The notes beneath the pieces are model-generated. The model saw only the letters and a program-made list of their open reading frames with translations, was not told the origin of the DNA and ran no database searches. Source: Moniliophthora roreri (taxonomy: Eukaryota; Basidiomycota; Agaricomycetes; Agaricales; Marasmiaceae). From it: a stretch of 64,000 nt of DNA. Within the stretch, counting starts at the first letter, position 1, and the number at the start of each line of letters is the position of its first letter. The position numbers were made by a program, and so were the translations under genes. Below are positions 59,183 to 64,000 of the stretch, one piece after another. The stretch covers positions 1,178,001 through 1,242,000 of the forward strand of contig LATX02000189.1 of assembly GCA_001466705.2 (NCBI GenBank), given 5' to 3'.

Positions 59183-60847
59183 TCATTCGTCATCACTATC
59201 TACTTCCCGCTCACTATTTTGGGTTTCCCGTACTATAGCCTCGATCTTTTCCAAGTTCCATCCAATAGCCTTCTTCTGGACTCGTACTTTGGCGAGGGCG
59301 TCGGAGAGTTGCGATAAAATCTCGTCGCTGAAGACAATGAGTTAATATTCTCATTTAATGGAGTGACAAAATCCTCACCTTGCATAAGCTTGTATCCAAA
59401 CGCAAAAATCATCTAGCCATATCTTACTGTAGACGTAGTAAACATCGTGATGATCGAGGATGTCCTTCATCTCCAGTAGACAGCGAAAAATAGTTCGCTT
59501 CCCCTTGGACAAGAAAGCGGAGACATCACTTTGACATTTTTCTGCCAAAACAAATGATCTGTATAGTGGGAATGCCAAAGACCGTCGGAAAGATGAAAGA
59601 AGGGTTGCCGATATTACATCTTCTGAGAATTGCAGAATGTCCTGACTCCTCTTCTGAGCTTCATATGGTGGCGCATCCAGTGCGGAAAACGCAGGGATAA
59701 GGATACAGATCGTCCAGGCACTTTCGGACGTGGGATCATGCTGGGTTGTTCGGGAATCGTATGCATACGCGAAAAGAAGAGTGACCAGAGTGAGGTATAA
59801 TACTTGTGTCTGTTGAAGATTGGGTATGTCTGTCATCATTCTTAAGATCAATCTACGGAACGCTCTCTTCTGGGAAACTTACACTCTTTTTTGGGTAGGT
59901 TCATGGCCATACTATTCTCCTTCTCAGTGTATTGAAACGAAGAAGGACCTTCAATGTGTAGGTGCTTCCATTCTATGAGCTCTAGGATATACTCGTTGTC
60001 TGCGAAGTCTGCCCTGAGATGAAATTATATGGGATGTATGACTTGAGTGACACTGACACGTACATGTAATGCTCGCTATCCCACTTGTCGTCTTCATGCT
60101 TCGTTCTTCGCAGCCTTCGTTCCGAAGGTGAGCAGTGTTCTGCGTCGGCACCCAACTCGTTAACCTCGTTTTCGGTGTAGGAGACATTGGTGAAGTAACC
60201 CGTATGTAGATCTAAAAATCCGTAGTGACTTTGAGAGGTCAATCGAATAGACGCATCGGGCTCCCTGGGTAGACTTTGAGGAAGTTGCCAATCATTTTCA
60301 GCGGCTGTTATATTGCATGAGTGCGTCTTGTATCCACGGCTTTTTGGGAAGAAGGGGAGGGTGAATACCTTCTAGGAGTTCCTGCTGCTCGGGATCCAAA
60401 GCCAATTTTTGCGTGCAGTGAACTAAATCATCCTCCGGGTCCTCGGCCGCGTCATCATTTGAGGACAGGACCTCTATATTGGGCTGTGGTACTGACGGCC
60501 GAGGTGCTAGCAGTTTGGCTAGGAGATCGAGATCATCAAAGTGTTGCCCTTTGACTTGTTTGGTGAGTACGACTGTCAAATAACCTGAACTTGGATCGTA
60601 TTGCGCTAAGGACGCGTCGTCGTCGAGGAGAGAATGCGTAAAGTTTAAGCGCAAAAAATATGGATTGATATGAACAGTAACCAGAGTGTCGTCTACATTG
60701 ATCTCCACATCTGACGCCTACAGCCTACAACTGAGCTGAGGTACAAGGAAGCGGTGCAGGTTTGAAACTTACCCGTACGGCAGGACAGCAGATTGAGATG
60801 CGAACGGACTCGGCCGTCTGTGTACAGCTGAACCGAGGAGTAATCAT
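59183..60847 (-). CDS. SHQ1: SHQ1, H/ACA snoRNP assembly factor
   Basis: Exons (minus strand) 60773-60847, 60369-60717, 60064-60304, 59883-60013, 59379-59829, 59183-59327 give 463 aa. The N-terminal CS domain is clear: MITPRFSCTQT, SICCPAVRASDVEINVDDTL, VHINPYFLRLNF, YDPSSGYLTVVLTK. The C-terminal helical SHQ1-specific domain has HYGFLDLHTGYF, LLFAYAYDSRTT, SAWTICILIPAFSALD and RRSLAFPLYRSFVLAEKC. Shq1 chaperones the pseudouridine synthase Cbf5 (dyskerin) before H/ACA RNP assembly, so it acts in rRNA modification. It is divergent from TRP2 with 111 bp between starts. Yeast Shq1 is 507 aa, so the length fits. Confidence 0.92.
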
Positions 60848-60958
60848 TTGCCTATATGGCTAGGAGAGAGTCAAAGGTGGGTATAAATTGTTCCGACTGA
60901 TTTCCTCCTTTCCCTCACCCACTTCCCTAGGTCTCTGCCAGCTATTCCCAAGTGAATA

Positions 60959-62673
60959 ATGGACCCTTCAGTACGAGCTTTACAACTGTTCGCGAAATTT
61001 ACAGAATCTCATCATTTCTCTAGCAAATTCCCGCATACCCCTCTTTGGAGGTAGTCGAAAATCTCATCCTCAATGAGAAAAAGGGCAATTGTATACCGGT
61101 CTATGTCGAAATTCCCGCAGACCTGCTCACTCCTTGCATGGTATATCTCCGTATCGCCAAGGATTCGAAGTATAGCTTTCTGTTAGAGTCAGTTGTTGGA
61201 GGAGAGAGCGTTGCGAGATATAGTTTCATCGGCGCTGGTACGTTTTCCTTATCGGTAAACGGTCCCGATCTGATTCGTATTGCTTGATATTTAGATCCTT
61301 TCAAGGTCATAAAGACAGGACCTGGTCATGAAATCACCGGCGACCCTATGGTTGCCCTCCAGAAGGAACTTTCTGTACATCAGTACATCAAAATTCCCGA
61401 AATCCCCACCTTCACTGGTGGCGCCATAGGTTATGTTGCATATGATTGCATCCAATATTTCGAACCCAAGACGAAAGCTGACCTGAAGGATGTTGTTGGT
61501 GTTCCAGAGGCGGTCTTCATGTTCGCCGACACTCTCGTGATATTCGATCACATCTTCCAGACCCTCAAAGTCGTATCCCATGTCTTCACACCTAGCAACA
61601 CCGGTACGGATAACCTCAGCTTCATGTACCAGACTGCCGTTGCCAAGGCACGAAGACTCGCAAAATCTTTGCTGGTCAATACTACACCCGAACCTGTCCA
61701 GCCACCCATCGTTCTCGGTAATGAGGCCGTTTCGAATGTCGGAAGGGAAGGTTACGAAGCATTTGTCACGAAGCTCAAAGAGCATATTGTCGCTGGTGAT
61801 ATCATACAAGCGGTTCCCTCTCAGCGTCTCTGTCGACCCACTTCATTGACCCCCTTCAACGCCTATCGTCATCTTAGGCAGGTAAACCCTAGTCCTTACA
61901 TGTTCTTCTTGGACTGTGGTGATCTCCAAGTCGTCGGTGCAAGTCCGGAGACATTGTGTAAGGTCGAGAAGAACACTGTCTTCAACCACGCTATCGCAGG
62001 AACAACAAAACGTGGAAAAACGCCTGAGGGTTCGTTTCATTCCCTTTCATGGTATGATTGGCGTAACTGATGGCTTCTAACAGAGGATGAAAGGCTTGGT
62101 GCAACACTGCTGGCCTCCGAGAAGGACAGGGCAGAACATATCATGCTCGTCGATTTGGCACGAAACGATGTTAACCGAGTTTGTGACCCCAAGACAGTCA
62201 AGGTAGACCACCTTATGAAGCTGGAGAAGTTTAGTCATGTTATACACATCACTTCTCAAGTATCTGGCAAGCTGCGACCGGGCTTGACACGGTATGTCAT
62301 TGTCTCGCGATGTTCGGGAAGTCTTGCTCATAGCTCATCCAGGTTTGACGCCTTCCGCTCGATTTTCCCTGCTGGAACCGTGTCCGGTGCACCCAAGATC
62401 AAGGCCATCGAGATTATCTCTTCTCTTGAGAAAGAAAAGCGCGGTGTATACGCTGGGGCCGTCGGTCGCTTCGATTTTGCTTCCGATGAAATGGATACGT
62501 GCATAGCAATACGGACGATGACCTTCAAAGATGGCAAAGCATACCTTCAAGCGGGAGGTGGTATTGTCTTCGATAGTGACGAGTACGACGAATACATCGA
62601 GACCATCAACAAGTTGGGGGGCAACGTCAGAGCTCTAGAGGAAGCAGAACGTGAGTTTCAGAGACGGGCATGA
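60959..62673 (+). CDS. TRP2: anthranilate synthase component I
   Basis: Exons 60959-60970, 61024-61237, 61295-62029, 62084-62291, 62343-62673 give 499 aa. The 12-nt first exon (MDPS) is followed by the conserved [15 protein letters not shown] and [12 protein letters not shown], TrpE N-terminal motifs. The chorismate-binding domain has [88 protein letters not shown] and [12 protein letters not shown]. It makes anthranilate from chorismate with ammonia supplied by the glutaminase partner (usually Trp3), the first step of tryptophan synthesis. Regulation by tryptophan is expected for the family. It converges on the uS2m gene. Confidence 0.95.
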
Positions 62674-62894
62674 TCCAGTTCCTACTGACAGCTATACTGC
62701 AGGGTATTGGTACAAAATACAAAATCCTGCAACCAAGGCATGAGTGCATGAGTATCTGCGCAGTAGCGTTATAATATTGTATCTAGGAAGTATCGTACAA
62801 TCATTTTGCGGGATTAATAGAAGCTTTCGACTTATCACACCGAGTATAAGACGGAGCAATGCTGGAATCTGGTATAAGCAAAGTGAAGCGTAAG

Positions 62895-63847
62895 CTAGAC
62901 ATCTAAACGGGAATCTTCGTATCTGAGTTCTTCAGACTCGGACTTCTTCACCTCTCGTCTCCTTGCCTCTTCCTCTCTCTCCATACTCTCCATCTCGACC
63001 ACTGAAACACCTTCACGTCCTGCTATGCTAAGAACTCCAGCAATGATTTCAGCTGTTCTCGTGCTTTCATCATTAGCGGGAATCGGGTACATGACTATGC
63101 GGGGGTCGACATTTGAGTCGACGATACCAATCGTTGGTATATGTGACAGCGCACATTCATGAATGGCGCTCATATTTGCGAGAGGATTAAGTATAACGAC
63201 AAGGTCGGGCATGACTTTTTTGGCACGAACAGTTTCGTGACCAAACGTTTTCCACTTATTCGTCAAAGTACCGGGAAGCCATCTGTCACCGACATGATAC
63301 CCTTGACTTCCCATACGCTCCGCTGCTTTCTGGACAACTGGTCGTAAATCTGGGCGTGTACCCAGAAATACAACCTGACCGCCCCCGACTGCAACGGCTC
63401 GAACGAGGTTTGCGGCCCTTTTGAGGAGGGGTAGTGTGTGGTCGAGATCTATGATTGTGATGCCAGCACGGGTTCCATACGCGTAAGGCATGAAATTAGG
63501 GTTGAGTCGCGAAGATGCGTGTCCGAAATGAGCTCCGGCGGCGAGGAGAGCAGAAGTAGTCGCATGAGCCACGGGTTTGTGAAGACCATCTCGAAGTTTC
63601 CAAGCTGCGCCACGCGTCTGTGTTGAGCCATACTGGCTCAGACTGTCAGCTACCATAAGTTAGTAGAATGGTACGAATGATTATGAACTATAAGCGCACT
63701 CAAAGTTTTGAAGGATGCCCTGGTCGTCTGGAATGCCGTCCAATCCTGCGGGTCTTGCAACTGAGGTTTTTCCGAAGAGGCTGTCGATATAGAGCGCACA
63801 ATAGCTCTATGGCACGCCCGGTTGACGCATGGTCGGAGAGAGTGCAT
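62895..63847 (-). CDS. MRP4: mitochondrial ribosomal protein uS2m
   Basis: Exons (minus strand) 63700-63847 and 62895-63649 give 300 aa. The N-terminus is basic (MHSLRPCVNRACHRAIVRSI), a mitochondrial presequence. The S2 fold shows ALLAAGAHFGHASSRLNP, ITIIDLDHTLPLLKRAA, GGQVVFLGTRPDL, GTLTNKWKTF, PDLVVILNPLANMSAIHEC and IPTIGIVDSNVDPRIVMYPI. It belongs to the small mitoribosomal subunit. The C-terminal tail is highly charged (Glu/Arg/Lys), an addition common in fungi. It converges on TRP2; its promoter lies at the right end of the window. Confidence 0.93.
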
Positions 63848-64000
63848 GAAAGCTTTAAGTAGGCGTTGCCGCGTTTCTCGAGTTCAGGGCAAAAAGAGTG
63901 GTCACGGCGTGACGTCTGTCACTACTACCCAGCGTGTGACTTTCAATCGCGAAATTTTTCTCCAGCCTTTTGCTCTCCCAAAAACCATCAACTCCTCCTC
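63848..64000. promoter_or_regulatory. promoter region of the uS2m gene
   Basis: The last 153 bp of the window. It contains the perfect inverted repeat GTCACGGCGTGAC at 63901-63913, 54 bp upstream of the uS2m ATG, the same half-site (CGTGAC) seen at 13696-13711. Confidence 0.45.

Overview
This is a gene-dense stretch of a nuclear genome from a basidiomycete fungus, most likely a mushroom-forming Agaricomycete. The case rests on three things. Genes are broken by many very short introns (about 41-92 nt, nearly all GT-AG). Intergenic gaps are small. The families present are typical: a GDS1-type winged-helix regulator, SFI1, CHS7, a JSN1-type PUF protein, a SERCA-type calcium pump, secreted double-psi beta-barrel proteins, a decayed F-box/LRR gene and a possible patatin relic. 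I found no tRNA, rRNA, CRISPR array, virus or intact transposon. Exon boundaries below were worked out by hand from splice motifs and reading phase, so every multi-exon model is a prediction.

Left part (1-16.5 kb): the 5' part of an SFI1-like spindle-pole gene runs off the left edge. A 1.7 kb gap with a possible patatin relic follows. Next come an unrecognised 10-exon helical protein, a 1575-aa protein with several START-like segments and a C-terminal membrane anchor, TEL2 (opposite strand), and an RNF216/TRIAD3-like RBR ubiquitin ligase divergent from TEL2.

Middle (16.5-41 kb): two different linker histone H1 genes lie about 7 kb apart on the minus strand, with an F-box relic and a GDS1 winged-helix gene between them. 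Then come a membrane-anchored acyl-CoA-synthetase-like protein that appears to lack its catalytic motifs, a 2.3 kb gene-poor gap with one coding-like fragment, and a plus-strand run: a JSN1-type RRM+PUF RNA-binding protein, a putatively myristoylated small protein, an FMP25/RCC1-like mitochondrial protein, an unknown Ser-rich protein, and the chitin synthase export chaperone CHS7.

Right part (41-64 kb): a tandem pair of secreted RlpA-like proteins, a complete SERCA-type Ca2+-ATPase, SIP5, a small CBP4-like mitochondrial assembly factor, an arrestin-like protein, a 13-exon SLC35F6-like transporter with micro-exons, a SAM-dependent methyltransferase, a small unknown gene, SHQ1, TRP2 (anthranilate synthase component I) and the mitochondrial ribosomal protein uS2m.

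The genes do not form one pathway. Loose themes are mitochondrial assembly and translation (FMP25-like, CBP4-like, uS2m), chromatin (two H1 genes, GDS1) and cell surface or secretion (CHS7, the barrel proteins, the Ca2+ pump). The observations most worth a second look are the apparent pseudo-acyl-CoA-synthetase, the multi-START anchored protein, the paired H1 genes, three GC-AG introns within 8 kb, and the micro-exons of the transporter. I did not find convincing evidence for a wholly new multi-gene system.
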